Of a stretch of 64,000 nucleotides of DNA, positions 40,469 to 52,071 are shown one piece after another. The notes under the pieces are model-generated. The model was given only the letters and a program-made list of their open reading frames with translations. It did no database searches and was not told where the DNA came from. Where the stretch lies: the NCBI RefSeq assembly GCF_000002595.2, contig NC_057006.1, forward strand, positions 4,053,633 through 4,117,632, in the 5' to 3' direction. Position 1 is the first letter of the stretch. Each line of letters begins with the position of its first letter. The stretch comes from Chlamydomonas reinhardtii (lineage: Eukaryota; Chlorophyta; Chlorophyceae; Chlamydomonadales; Chlamydomonadaceae). The position numbers were made by a program, and so were the translations under genes.

Positions 40469-42645
40469 ATGCTGACGGGCTCGCGAGTCTTGCGAGCAGC
40501 CGACCGGCAGACAAGGACATGCATCGTTACAAGAGCTCAAAACGAACCGGGGCGTAGACCGCCACCTTTGCCACAGCTGCCCCGGCCCCAAGTGCCACCG
40601 CCCCCTCTTCCGCCTCGCGGTGTTTACAACGACTACCCACCATACGTGGGGCAGCCGCAACACCATCAATACCAGCAGCCGGCGACCGGGCCCTTCAGTC
40701 AGCCCATTGGCCCCAATTCCTCGGTGAAGCCCGAGGACAGCAAGGCGGAGTCATCGCTGCTTGGCGGATTTGCGCAGGCGGTAGTTGCAGCAGCTTTCGT
40801 CGTGGGACTGGGCATCGGGACCTGGTGAGGCCGCATTGGCGCCGAGCTGGCGCCAAGGGACGCGGCGACAGCCCGCGCGCCATTGGAGCAGTCACTCGCT
40901 AGCTCATTGCAAAATTGATAATTATACCCAATTATGGATGTCCGGGCGCTGGCAGGTCGAGCCCTAGCACTCACAAAGTGAGCGCAACACCCCTGGAAAA
41001 CCCTGGCTGGGCTGTGCCGCCCACCGGTCCCGTAACCCAAGCATGTGCGATCTTGCGCCTCGCTGTCCTTCAGGTTCGATAGCGAGGTGGTGCTCACGCC
41101 GGCCAACGTTTCCAGCACAGAAATTATTGACCGCGCGGTGCCTAACGCGGACATTTGGTGCGTGCCTGCATGTGACGTGTGGGGGCAGAGGGCAAGGGCC
41201 GGAAGAATGCCCCTTGGGGTTCGTGGCGGCTGCGGTTATGGGTGGGCTGTACACCTGGAGGCGAGATGCACCAGAGCTTCACATCGTTACAAAGCTTTCG
41301 TTAACCTTTTGCCTGATATCCTGTGACTTTGTTGCGCGCAGCATGGCGAACGGCTACTCGGCATCTGTGCTCAGCATGAACGTAAGTGCTTGGACGCTGG
41401 CTTGCTGGCGGCAGCTCACCTGCACACAACTCTGGCCATGCAGTAATACTTGAAACTTGACAGCAACCTTTGGCCCGTCTGCGCTCCCACAGGTCTTTGT
41501 GAGTGGCCCACCGCTGTGGCAGCTGGTGGCAGGCGGCAAGCAGCGCTGGGCTGGTAACCTGTCACCTGGCGCTGCAGCCGCCGGGAGAGGGCGTGCCACA
41601 GAGTCTTCACACGCATGTTCCGGCCTTCACGCCCCCCTCCCTGCCGGGCTGCCCCTGCCGCAGGTGACGTACAACCCCTTCAACGTGTACATCAGCCAGC
41701 CGCAGGTCAAGGGCGGCTGCGTGCTGCGCCGCGCCAACGTGGGCTTGCTGGAGCGCGAGCAGGTGGGCAGCGGCGCGGAGAGGAGGGCCGGAGGGCCCGG
41801 CGCGCCGGGTGCTGGGCGCCAACCATCTGTTCATCACCTGCTAGTGGGGCTTTGTTTAAACCATTTCCAGAATGCAAACGAAAGTCACGAAGGCAGCGGG
41901 GGGCGCCAGCAGCTGCAGGCATAGGTGTTGGCTTTATACCCGGCACAAAAGTCCTGCACTGGTACGTACCCGCGCTCCTGCCCCGCGGTGTTAGGAGCAC
42001 AAGGGAAGAAAACACGCAGGATTGTGCATGCGATGCGGTGCGACGCTGACGGGATTGCCTTGCAAACCTGCCATCCGCTGACCTCCGGAGCCGAGTTACC
42101 TTGCTCACTCACGAGCGACCTGTCACCCCTAGTTCCCATCGTCCCCGCGGTGTATGCCCGCGCAGCTGGTGACGCCGCACGACGTGGACCTGTGCAAGCA
42201 GCGCATGAACACCTTCGCCTACGTGGGCGACCTGAAGAGCGAGCCCGAGGTGGCGTGCGTGTACCACAGCGAGGAGGTGCGTGGCCCAAGGGACGGGAGG
42301 GGGGAGGGCAGTACATCGGGGTGTCGGCAACTGCGTTTAGTGCCGTCGCCCATGACTTGACGGATTCTGTCCGCGACGGCCCCGTGCGGTATGCCGCGCC
42401 ATTGCGCCCCGCTTAGCCTTCCAAACGCCGCCAACCGTCGCCCGCCCTCCATCCCATCCATCGCCTAACCTAGTGTGCACGGAACCCGCCCGCCAACATG
42501 CAACCCCCAGGCCGAGAACCAGTACCTGGAGGTGCTGGGCAACAAGTCCCGCATGTCGCAGCTACTCGTGAACCAGCAGAAGCAGCAGCCCGCAGCGGCA
42601 GCAGCAGGCGCGGCGGCTGGGGCGGCGGCAGCGGCAACGCAGTGA
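40469..42645 (+). CDS. DUF3172-like membrane-anchored plastid protein
   Basis: Exons: 40469-40824, 41074-41157, 41342-41381, 41493-41498, 41664-41762, 42166-42276, 42511-42645, giving 276 residues with phase kept throughout. The N-terminus (MLTGSRVLRAADRQTRTCIV...) suits a plastid transit peptide, followed by a Pro/Gln-rich segment, one membrane helix (about 98-117, GGFAQAVVAAAFVVGLGIGT) and a globular domain. The domain carries DSEVVLTPANV, PNADIC, VFVTYNPFNVYISQP, GCVLRRANVGLLE and KQRMNTFAYVGDL, a pattern I recall from the cyanobacterial/plastid DUF3172 family, whose function is unknown. The match is from memory and needs a profile search. The fourth exon is only 6 nt and supplies Val-Phe; without it the protein stays in frame but loses two residues of the conserved VFVT motif. 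Confidence 0.8.
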
Positions 42646-44866
42646 GCAGTGTGTGGACGGCGGCGCGAGGGACGGTTGGTGGGCTGCGGCGGCGCTCACG
42701 CATGTCTGCGAGCTACCGCTTGGACTGCAGGCAAGTTGTCGGCGGCATGGCTTACTTCGGGGGTGGGGGGCAACCGGGACGCCGGGCGAGATGCTGGGCG
42801 GAAGGCTTCTTGTGGGTGGAGGTACGGTCAACAGTGACAAGCGCTTGGCCCGTGTGGGCGCATAAGCGCCGAGGAGGGCAGCACTGCGGATCGGGCGTGG
42901 TGGACTGGCGGGTATGAGGCGGCGGCGGGCCACCGTCGGTGAGGCTGTGGTCGTGAGTGGCTCGTGGCTTGAGGCTGTTAGCTGTTGCGCGTCCCAAATG
43001 CTTATCGACAAAGCGTCCCGGGCTGTTCTGCTAGTACCGTAATTGGTGTTTTTTTGTTTGGGACAGCGTGACAACTCTTACACGGTGCAATAAGGCCCAA
43101 CAAGGCCACTTGCCGGCGCATGCGCATATGCATGCGTGTGCGCGCAAGGCACACGGCGCAAATGCCTTGTGTCATCGACAGCGGACATGGCAGGGAGCCC
43201 GGCGGCTGGCTGCCGTGCGGCACCAGGAGTCATGCGCACGGCCAGCCTGCCTGGCGCACAGGAGTTGCAACAGTTGCAATTGTAGAGGTACGGTGTGTCA
43301 AGCCGGCTGGTCATTGATAGAGTGTGTACAGTGTCGGCTTGCGTAGCATTTTTTTGATGTTTGGAGAAAGCTGTGGGTGGCTGTGCTTGGCTGCTGGACC
43401 GAGGCTAGTCCGGCCTGAGATGATGGACGTGATGGGGTATGGGTCCACTTTCCGTTGGAGAGAAGAGACCGTGTTTCCCGTGATGCGGCATGAGTGAGTT
43501 AGCGGAATGCATGGTTTGTGCTTATGGGCGGGGGTGCAACACCTGCTGGTGCACATGGCATATGCCCTCTGGGCGCTGACAGTGATTGGGCTCGGCGCGT
43601 CGGTACGGTCTGTACAAGTAGCACCTTCAGATGGTGGCATTGATCAATACGGTGTGTCGTGATGACGACGTCGATGTTTTCCAACGAGGGCATTGGGGCA
43701 ATGAACAGTTTGGTATCTGATCGCCCTTATGAAGAATTGGCTGGGGGCTCAGTGGCGTCCGAAGGCCGAGGTGCATTATACACTTGATATTGTTTGGACG
43801 CTCGACTTGCGCATGGGAGTGATGGGACGACCCTGGGAAGCAGGCGCAATCGGCTGCATTCAGCCGTGATGTAACAGTACCGCAGGCGTCCAAGCACAGC
43901 CAAGCACAGCCTCGTTGGCAGTAGTGGGATCGAGACTGCACTGCACATGTTACAGCAGCATAGCCTGTTAGCGCATGAGCGATCTGGCCTTGCTAGGTGG
44001 TTCGGAAACCCCGAGCCGGACCCGCGTAAGGCCCAATCCCGGAAGCACATTCAACTCCACCGCACTTGTGCTCAAGCGCCTCTATATCCGGCCGCTGCCG
44101 CAGTGCTCACGACGCGCTATGCGCACGCCGCAGCACCTCCTGCTCCCCGACCGCCTACCTTGCCATAATGCCTACTTAGCAACCGGCATCAACTGTCGAT
44201 GTCATCAGCGTCGCCCGAGCAACGTGCACTCATGCACTGTCTGCGCTAGCCCCCACCACCCATGTCCAAACAACACACTCAGTACTGCGCACGTGGACAG
44301 CACTTGCCACATCTGCGTCAGCTGGTGGTGCCTGTCAACCTGCTTTCGTCTAGGAGTCCCGGTGAAGTACCTCACATGCCTACTTTCGTCAAGGAGTCGT
44401 CACGTCACGAGGATGATGTCCGATTGTGAGCCTGTCTGTGTCAGAGAGCGTCCAGCTACCCAATCTAATAACCCCTTGCCAGCGACACCGCTGCACCACT
44501 CGCCCCGGCCCGCCTGACCTAGAAGGCCGCGTGGCCACCTGCGTATCGCGCGCCGCCTTCCCACATTAGAGAAGCAGAGCACAGTTTGATCCGGGTCCTA
44601 GAGCCTTCGCCTGAAGGCCGTCTACTATACAGCACCAACCGCAACCGGCCGGCTCCAACTCGCCCCAAACACATGCAAACTGGGCGAAGAAGCTCGGCAC
44701 GGCCTCGGCCAGTGTCTACGGCAGCAAGCTGCACACATGCAGCCCGCGGGCCAAGAACGCGCTGCAAGACATAGCCGCCTGCAGCTGCGGCTCGCCATGA
44801 TATGGTGATGCATGTGCCGCTGCTAGCCTATCCGCCGCCGCGCCCGTTGCTGCTGACGCCAGCTGC
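42646..44866. other. Convergent intergenic region DUF3172-like/CBF5
   Basis: No gene was recognised in 2.2 kb. Candidate TGTAA signals face each other: plus strand at 43870-43874 and minus strand at 43950-43954, which would make the 3' UTRs of both genes about 0.9-1.2 kb and nearly abutting. A plus-strand frame at 43975-44517 has no recognisable domain. Confidence 0.4.
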
Positions 44867-47221
44867 TTAGTCCGAGTCCGAATCCTTCTTCTCCTTCTGC
44901 AAAACATTCCAGATAAAATCGGACGAAGCTTAGTGCACAGCACACAAAATTGTGAAGCCATCCCACGCCGCCAGGCAACAGCGCCAAGCCGCCAACTCGT
45001 GCAACCAAGAAACCGTACGGTAACTGGCGGGGAAATTTTTTGCTCACCTTCTTCTTCTCCTTCTTGTCCTTCTTCTCCTTCTGCGGGGCGGAGGACAAAG
45101 AAACGTGCAAAGCACTTCAGCGTCCCGTGTGCCCACCCACCGCACGACTATTGAAGGCAGTACTTTGGACCGCTTGCATCCCTGCAGCCACTTCAAAACC
45201 GACCAACGCACCTTGTCCTTCTTCTTCTCCGGCTTCGTCTCCTCGCTAACCTCCGGAGACTCCGAGGCGGCGCGCTTCTTCTCCTGTTTTGCCGAACACC
45301 ATGCAAGCCGCATTAGATCAGGGACGCGAGACGCATGCACCACCAATGCGCAGACAAGACGTGCTACACAGACAGTCGACGCTCCACACGCCGCTGCCCA
45401 TCGCCTACCTTCTTCTCCTTCTTCTTCTTCTCCTTCTCCTCCTTCTTCACGTCCGCCTCAGCCATGTCCACGTCCCCGCTCTTGTCCTTCTTCTCCTGTG
45501 ACGGGCCAAGAGCGCGACGACGGATGCGGGACCGGTAAGACGGCGGGCAGCAGCATCGCGATGCGCCTCTTGAAGAGCAGGGCAGCAGCATAAATCGACC
45601 AAGCTGGATGCGAGCCCTTGCTCACGACTTCCCCCACCGACGCACCTTCTTCTCCTTTTTCCCCTCCTCCTTAATCTCCACCGGCGTGGCCGCAGCCGGG
45701 GCGGCGGCGGCCGCCGACGCGCCGCCGTTGGCGACGAAGTCGGGCAGCGAGCGCAGGTACTCCTTGGGCGTGTTCTCGTTGGGCCGCCCGTGCTTGTCCA
45801 GCTGTAGGGAGCGCAGGAGAGACGTCACGGCATGGCAGCGTTAGCAGACGCATTTCGCGGTGAGTACATGACGTTGAGCGAGCCCACCCCACCAGCACCA
45901 CCGCTTCACACGCCGCCCCCTCAGCCAAGGCTCCCCTCCCCTTATCCCGCCAGCTAGCCACCCAGTCAGCCCCCGCCCTTAACCCCTCCCCGCCTGTCAG
46001 CCTGCGCCTGCGCCCGCGCACCTTGCCCTCGGTGATGAGCTTCTTCTTGATCTGCGCGTACGGCCCCAGCCCCCAGCGGCGCGGGTAGGTGTCGCGCTCC
46101 ATGATGACACGCTTGATCTTGGCCACGCAGCCGTGGTCCACCGTGGCCATGACGCCCGTGGTCATCTGCGCAATGCCCACCGCCACCGCCTCGCCCTTGG
46201 TGGTCATGAGCACCACCTCGTCGTCCACCTCCACGCCGCTCTCGAAGCGCAGCAGGCCCGGGATCATGAGCTTGGCGCCGTAGCAGATGGCGTTGACCGC
46301 CGAGTCCTTGACCACCAGGCGCTTAAAGCTGGTGAGCAGCACCTCCAGCGGCATCACGGCGCGGCGCAGGTAGGACTCGTCCTTGAAGTTGTCGTACAGC
46401 CACTGCGCGTCCAGCACGTCGTGCATGGTGACCATGTTGTTGGAGGGCGCCTCGCCCATGATGCCGGAGCGCACGCGGCGCAGCTCCTGCATGTGGCCGC
46501 CCACGCCCAGCAGCAGGCCCAGGTGCACGCACAGCGTGCGCACGTAGGTGCCCGCCTCGCAGCTGATCCAGAACACGGCCAGGTGGCGCTCCTCGTCGTA
46601 CTCGTACAGCTTGGCCTGGTAGATGGTGCGCACGCGCAGCTGGCGCTTCACGGCCGAGATGAGCGGAGGGCGCTGGAAGAGCGCGCCGGTCAGCGTCTCC
46701 AGCGCCTTGTTGACTGCGGCGGTGCCGCCCTCCACCTTGCCGTGGAAGCGCGCGATGCACACGTACTCCTTACCCGCCGCCTGCTGCGCCTTCACCAGGC
46801 GCGTGGCGCGGTCGATACAGACGATGAGGTTGCCCGTCACCTTGGGATCCAGGGTGCCGCTGTGGCCCGTCTTCTCGACGCGCAGCATGCGCTTGACCCA
46901 TGCCACCACCTCGTGAGAGCTGGGGTTCGCCGGCTTGTCCAGGTTAATGCAACCGTAAGACAGGTACTCCTTCAGAGGGCGCTTAAGCGGCGTGGAGCCC
47001 GCAGGAATGGGCGTGTAGTGGCCGGTGCGGACATTGAGCTTGTCATAGTTCTTCAGCAGTAGGGGCCACTTGCTGGTGTCCAGCTTGGGTACAGTCTTCT
47101 CTGGCTGGATAAGAAAGTCTGTCCGCTGTTGCGCCTCGCCCACCGACATCTCCCCACCAGCGGCCGCCGACTTGGTCTCGGCCGCCTCGCCCTTCTTGTC
47201 GCCCTTATCCTTCTTTCCCAT
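44867..47221 (-). CDS. CBF5: H/ACA snoRNP pseudouridine synthase (dyskerin)
   Basis: Dyskerin/Cbf5 is the catalytic subunit of H/ACA ribonucleoproteins that convert uridine to pseudouridine in rRNA and snRNA in the nucleolus. Exons 5' to 3': 46022-47221, 45646-45801, 45409-45495, 45212-45283, 45048-45080, 44867-44896, giving 525 residues. Exon 1 holds the N-terminal dyskerin-like segment, the TruB catalytic domain with [12 protein letters not shown] (catalytic D125), [15 protein letters not shown], and the PUA domain (about 300-375, [18 protein letters not shown]). Exon 2 ends the conserved core ([16 protein letters not shown]). The last four short exons encode only a Lys/Glu-rich tail with KKE/KKD runs, as in other eukaryotic dyskerins (nucleolar localisation). 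All exon lengths are multiples of three. The 5' end is 431 bp from the divergent 47.7-kb gene. Confidence 0.96.
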
Positions 47222-47652
47222 GATTCAGCAACTAGTGAACGTGTGAAAAAGAGTAGTATATATTATTGGAAGGAAAGCGGCGGCTTGCTCGGGCGGCTGA
47301 GTTGACGAAACTTTGGTTTGTGCAGTGGCTGTCTCCGTTTGGTATTGGCCGCGTAAGTAATGCTAATGACGTTGCACAAACTATGACGATGTAACAAAAT
47401 GTCGCAAGGCATGCGCCAGCAGGCGGGCTGGCGGGGACTGCGGCTGAGTGCACCCATCGCAGTCCGCATGGACCTCTTCCTTCTCCACAAAACGGCAATA
47501 GCCCTCTCGCTATATCAGAACCACAAACTTTGTCGACTTCCTTTTGCATTTTGTCGGTGCCTTCTAGCAGTAAGCGCAAACCGCAACTGTTTCCTTCCTC
47601 ACCCCGCCCGGTTCGCTTACGCAACTTACCTGATCCAAAGCGATTGATTACC
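47222..47652. promoter_or_regulatory. Divergent promoter region CBF5 / 47.7-kb gene
   Basis: These 431 bp separate two start codons on opposite strands. An AT-rich stretch (GTAGTATATATTATTGG, 47,250-47,266) lies 30-45 bp upstream of the CBF5 ATG, too near to be a classic TATA box unless the 5' UTR is very short. No other gene is seen here. Confidence 0.4.
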
Positions 47653-48655
47653 ATGACTTGGACGGATGAAGTGCACGGCAATCGCTTCCGCTCGGCGATT
47701 GTGACCGCGACCGCCGAGCGCAAGCTGCGGAAAAGGGGGCTGCCGGTACCGGTGATGCCGACGTCACAGTCGGGACCGCTCCTAGCCATGGTAGCGGTGG
47801 CCTCGGGGCTGGTGGCGTGGCAGCGGTGGGGCCCCACCGTGCGCTCCGCACTGGAGCGCAACCCCGTCGTCCAGCAGCTTCGCGAACTCGTGTTCGGGCC
47901 CGCCTCGTCGTCGGGTCCTCGGCAAGTGGCCGCGAAGACGACCGGCGGCAGCGGCAAGGCTGGTTCTGGGGCCAGCGGCAAGGTGAGCGGCAGCAGCAGC
48001 GGCGCCAAGGTGGCGGCGCGGAAAGCGGCGGTGCCAACTCCCACGGCAGCGCAGCTGGCGGCGGCGGCAGCGGAGGCCCGAATCCTGGCGTCAGCCGGCG
48101 CCTCTACGAGTGGCTCCTCGAACTCCGCTGCTCCCTCTTCCTCCCAGGTGAGGGGCAGAGAGCGCCCCTGACGGCAGCGGCAGCATATGTGGGGAATGCG
48201 CGAGAGGAATTCGGCACTGTGTGTGTCAAGGGTCGTTCACAGGCTGGCGCGGGCTGGGAAAGGGCCACAACCCCGTTATAAGATCCACTGCTTATGCTAC
48301 TTGGGTGCGAGGTGGAAGACTCCGCTTAGTGCCGCCGGCAGCCAAAGGGACAGAAGAGAGCGGGTGCACACACACTGGGCCCTGCGCCCACCAACCGCGC
48401 ACCTGGCGCAGCTCCCTCTCTCTGGCAATGTTCCTTCGCCCACTGCTTACGCCTCTGTACTCGCTACTGCCTTCATCTTCCTTTTCGCAGCCTGCTAGCG
48501 CCCGCGCCGTGCAGCCGCAGGCGTCCACTTCAGCATCCTCCGCCGGCGCCTCCACGTCCGCGGACGACCGCGGGGCAGCAGCAGCGCCCGCCGCGGCCAG
48601 CAGCAGCGGCGGCGGCGGCAGTAGCAGCAAGAAGAAGAACAAGAAAAAGCGCTAA
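47653..48655 (+). CDS. Small single-pass membrane protein with basic tail
   Basis: The family was not recognised. Two exons, 47653-48147 and 48491-48655, of 165 and 55 codons, join at phase 0 to give 219 residues. Residues about 43-60 (GPLLAMVAVASGLVAWQRWG) form one probable membrane helix after a basic N-terminus (TAERKLRKRG). Then follow VRSALERNPVVQQLRELVFG, probably an amphipathic helix, an Ala/Ser/Gly-rich low-complexity region and a C-terminal Lys cluster, KKKNKKKR. The arrangement suggests a membrane-anchored protein with a disordered cytosolic or matrix tail. Its start codon is preceded by TTACC and no earlier in-frame ATG with a good context was seen. Confidence 0.65.
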
Positions 48656-49948
48656 ATTGTGCGGCTGGGATTGCTTCCGGAGGATTAGTGCAGGACGTTT
48701 TAGGAGGCGGCATGGGCCGCACCTGCACGGCGGCAGGCTTCGGAGATATGCCTGGGTGAGGCTGCGGGCTGCCGATGGACTCCGAAGGTAGCTTGGATAA
48801 AGGTTTGCGACACGTTGCCCGATTGGCTGGGAGGCCGGAGGCACATGCCTAGTGGCAACGAGGCTGCCACTGACCGCTGCTGGAGGCTGGAAGCGTTGGC
48901 CTGTCTTGTGGGTGGGGAGAGTGTGCCCTGCGCTTCGGTTGCGTGTATGCGAGCGGGGCCGAGCGAGGGCGAGGTGCTGACAGCGCAGGTCTGTGCAGCT
49001 GTGCTGGATTTTCAGGAGATGGGGCTGAGGCCCCCATTTGACTGGGGCAAGGCCACGGGTCAGGCCGGATGACTAGGGAAAGTTCCGAGGACCCCCACGG
49101 AGGACCCCGCGCTGGCTGATGTGCGCAGTGCCGGGGAGGTGCGAGATGCATGGTGAAATCATAGTCTCGGCTCAGATCGCATGAATGAGGAGACTGTACA
49201 CCTGTGAAGGTCATGTTGACAGCGCAGCCTGGCCGGTATGAAGCAGAGGTGTTATTCTCACCAGATTCGGGATGCGAGCGAGGGAGGACACGGTACATGA
49301 AGAAGCCCTAACAGTTCGGGCTCATCTTCATGGTGCGGCACAAGGCCTGCACGGGATTCGCAAATGAGGCGCTTGTCGTCGTGGTCAACAGTTTGCCGTA
49401 ATGTCACACGCGAACACGTGTGCAACTCAAAACGCGTGTCAACGAGGGCCAACCGTCCAAAAGCTGTAATACGAAGAGCACTGTCCTACAGCGCCTGTGG
49501 TCTTATTCTTTTGCGCAATGCACTGCGTTGCGGTTGCAGGACGTTACGCTATAGCAGGAATGACTTGAGCACACGGCAACACCTCCGCACTCACGCACGC
49601 ACAGCACATTGCCCCGAACTCATGCCAGCCCGGCGGCCCCCGCATGGACGTTCAGGTAGTGGCAAACTACACATGCAGTGTCAAGCGACAGCCCTCAAAC
49701 ACGACGCCAACATCAATCATGCCAACCTAGCGAGCTAGTCACTTACACAACGTGCGCAGGACATGCATGATCACTGCAACAGCACATGAGGCAGCCACGA
49801 AGGGCGGGGCAGCACATGGCGGCCCAGGCAGCGGCGGCGGCGGCACCGGCACCACATCTGCACGCGGCGCCCCTGACCTCCCCGTTACACGCCGCTACCA
49901 CGTTACCATGTTACCACACCACTCCACTCCACTAGACCCTTAGTCTCA
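48656..49948. other. Convergent intergenic region
   Basis: No gene was recognised in 1.3 kb. Plus-strand TGTAA at 49465-49469 could end the 47.7-kb gene; minus-strand TGTAA at 49885-49889 lies about 60 nt after the stop of the 50-kb gene. Confidence 0.4.
49885..49889 (-). terminator. Candidate TGTAA poly(A) signal
   Basis: TGTAA on the minus strand lies 60 nt after the stop codon at 49949 of the unknown 50-kb gene. A second copy is at 49743-49747. Confidence 0.35.
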
Positions 49949-51237
49949 TCACACGTCCATGCCGGCGGGGGTGGAGCCGGCGGTGCCTGCCTGCGGCTGG
50001 GCCAGCGCGGCGGCGGTGGCGGGCGAGGTGATGGGGGGCTGCTGCGGCTGGGCCGGGTGCACCTGAGCCTCGTGGCTGTCGTGTGTCATCTTCTCCAGCT
50101 CCTCTCGCACCCCGGCGGTCAGGCTCGCCTGCACCGCCGCTGCCTCGCTAGCCACGTGCTCGACCGTGCTCACCTGCACGCATCGGCAGCGCAAACTAAG
50201 TTTACCGGTTCGGTTCGGGGATAATGTTAATGGCAGTTGCAACCCGTGTGTTTGCTCTATTCTTCCCGAGGCCCTCCTACTATCACCACCAACGTTTGCA
50301 ATCACAGCAGCCCGACCCATCATTCCGACCTACCACTGCGTTGGACAGCTTGTGTGCGGGCGACAGGTGCGTCTCCAGCTGGTCCGCCGGCTCGTGCGTC
50401 TGAGCCGCCTCCGCCACCCGCTGCACTGCGCCCGTGACGGGGTTGATGCCGCCGGCACCGGCGGCCGAGGTGCGTGGCGAGGCGGAAGACGGTGGCTGGG
50501 TCGCAGTGGTGGTGGCAGCGGCAGCTGCGCCTGCAGCAACCGGCGCAGTCGCCTCGACCGCGGCTTGCTCCGGCTGGCCTGTGGGCATTGCCATGGCAAC
50601 AGAGGCTCGGATGAGGGTATGGGAGCTTTGGTGCGCCACGCTTATGCAGATTTGGTCGAACATTTGCACGAGTGCCACGTGCCCGGGAACCCGCCTCAAC
50701 TGGTGCCCATACCTGCACTACCCCTAAGGCCCTGACCACGTGCACACGCAGCCTGCACACACGCGCACGCACTTACCCGGTGCAGCAGTGGTGGCGCCGG
50801 TCGTGGCAGTCGTCTTGCCGCCGCCCGGCTCGGCCTTGTAGCGCTTGCCGGTGTCCTTGGCGTCCTTCCAAATCTTGCGTACCGCGCGCGCAAACACGGC
50901 AAGCTTCTCGGAGATGTAGCCACCTGATTTCAGCAACCAAAGCGTCGCAGGGTTTAACTTGCGGCATTTGCGCGCGCGCCCTAGACAAAAAACCCCTCGC
51001 CCTCGAAACCAAACAACCCTGGTCCGCGACCGCGTGAAGCCACGCACCCGACGGCCCCGATGCGGTTGCCTTGTGCTTCTTGGCGGTTGCTGCAGTCTCA
51101 GGTGCCGCCGCGCCGGCGGCCGCGGCCTCAGGGGCAGCGAGCTCGGGTGTCGTTGCAGCAGGGGCCGCGACCGGCCTGGGCAGCGCCGCGGGCGGTGCCG
51201 CGGCCGCGGGGTCGCGCTTGGTGACAGCGGTAGACAT
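49949..51237 (-). CDS. Unknown Ala/Thr/Pro-rich protein, 268 residues
   Basis: The family was not recognised. Exons 5' to 3': 51048-51237, 50777-50923, 50334-50578, 49949-50173; all junctions keep phase. Exon 1 encodes a disordered Ala/Pro-rich N-terminus ending in a basic KKHK. Exon 2 carries the only strongly ordered-looking segment, GYISEKLAVFARAVRKIWKD, probably a helix. Exon 3 includes INPVTGAVQRVAEAAQTHEP and exon 4 an acidic helix (VSTVEHVASEAAAVQASLTA) and a Gln/Pro/Ala tail ending GMDV. The frame is supported by consistent splice sites and a nearby poly(A) signal rather than by homology. It lacks membrane segments and zinc-binding motifs. Confidence 0.6.
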
Positions 51238-51998
51238 TGTGTTATGTGCTTCTGGCGCGCAGGGTTTCAGAGTGTTCGGCTAGTCGGCGGGGCAGCACGG
51301 GCAAGTAAAATCTCAGGGAGGCCGCATGCGCTGGCAATCATGGCGTCCGCTTGGTCCGTGCCCGACGCGCTTTCGATGAAGCCGCCACGAGCGCAGCACA
51401 CCAGCACAGACCTCAAGGCATTGCCGTGAAGATTAGCACCAATGGCGCGGACCCGTCCAACCGTTGACCGGCACGTCTCCGCACCTCCTCGGCAAGTTTG
51501 ACCCGCCGGACCTCCACCCAGCTCCCCTCGCCGCTGCATGCTAGCTGGGACCCTAGACCGTCCCGCTTGCCGACGTCACTCCAGACCGGCTGGTTTCATT
51601 GATCATCTAGCGGCTGTTGTGGAGCTGCTGCACCGCCTCAAGCTTCAAGGAGCACCTGTTGAGATTATATGATGAGGCGATGTGAGGTTAGTAGCGTGGT
51701 GCCCGGGAGACAGAACCGGTACCCAGCTGCATCCGCACACAACAGCCTTGTTGCCGGCAGCGCGCGCACGCATCTCCATGTAGATGTGCGCCAGTGTGAC
51801 TGTCCCTGAACAGGGCGAACCAGCTAATTTCCCGGGACGACAGGAGCGAGCTAATTGACGTGCTTGAAAAAACGCAACACGCACAGGCGAACATGACGTT
51901 GTAGAGCCGAGTTTGTCCCCTTTCGTACAGTCAGGCACGGTTTCCTGGCCGTGTCGGCCCCTCGGTACAGCCCTACCTCTTCAACGGGTTTTGCTCAG

Positions 51999-52071
<73 letters not shown>

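Noticed and set aside
43975-44517. 180-codon plus-strand frame
   Set aside because: No domain, no splice support and a composition like non-coding sequence; the region is probably 3' UTR or spacer.
46133-47062. 309-codon plus-strand frame
   Set aside because: It is exactly antisense to the conserved CBF5 core exon.
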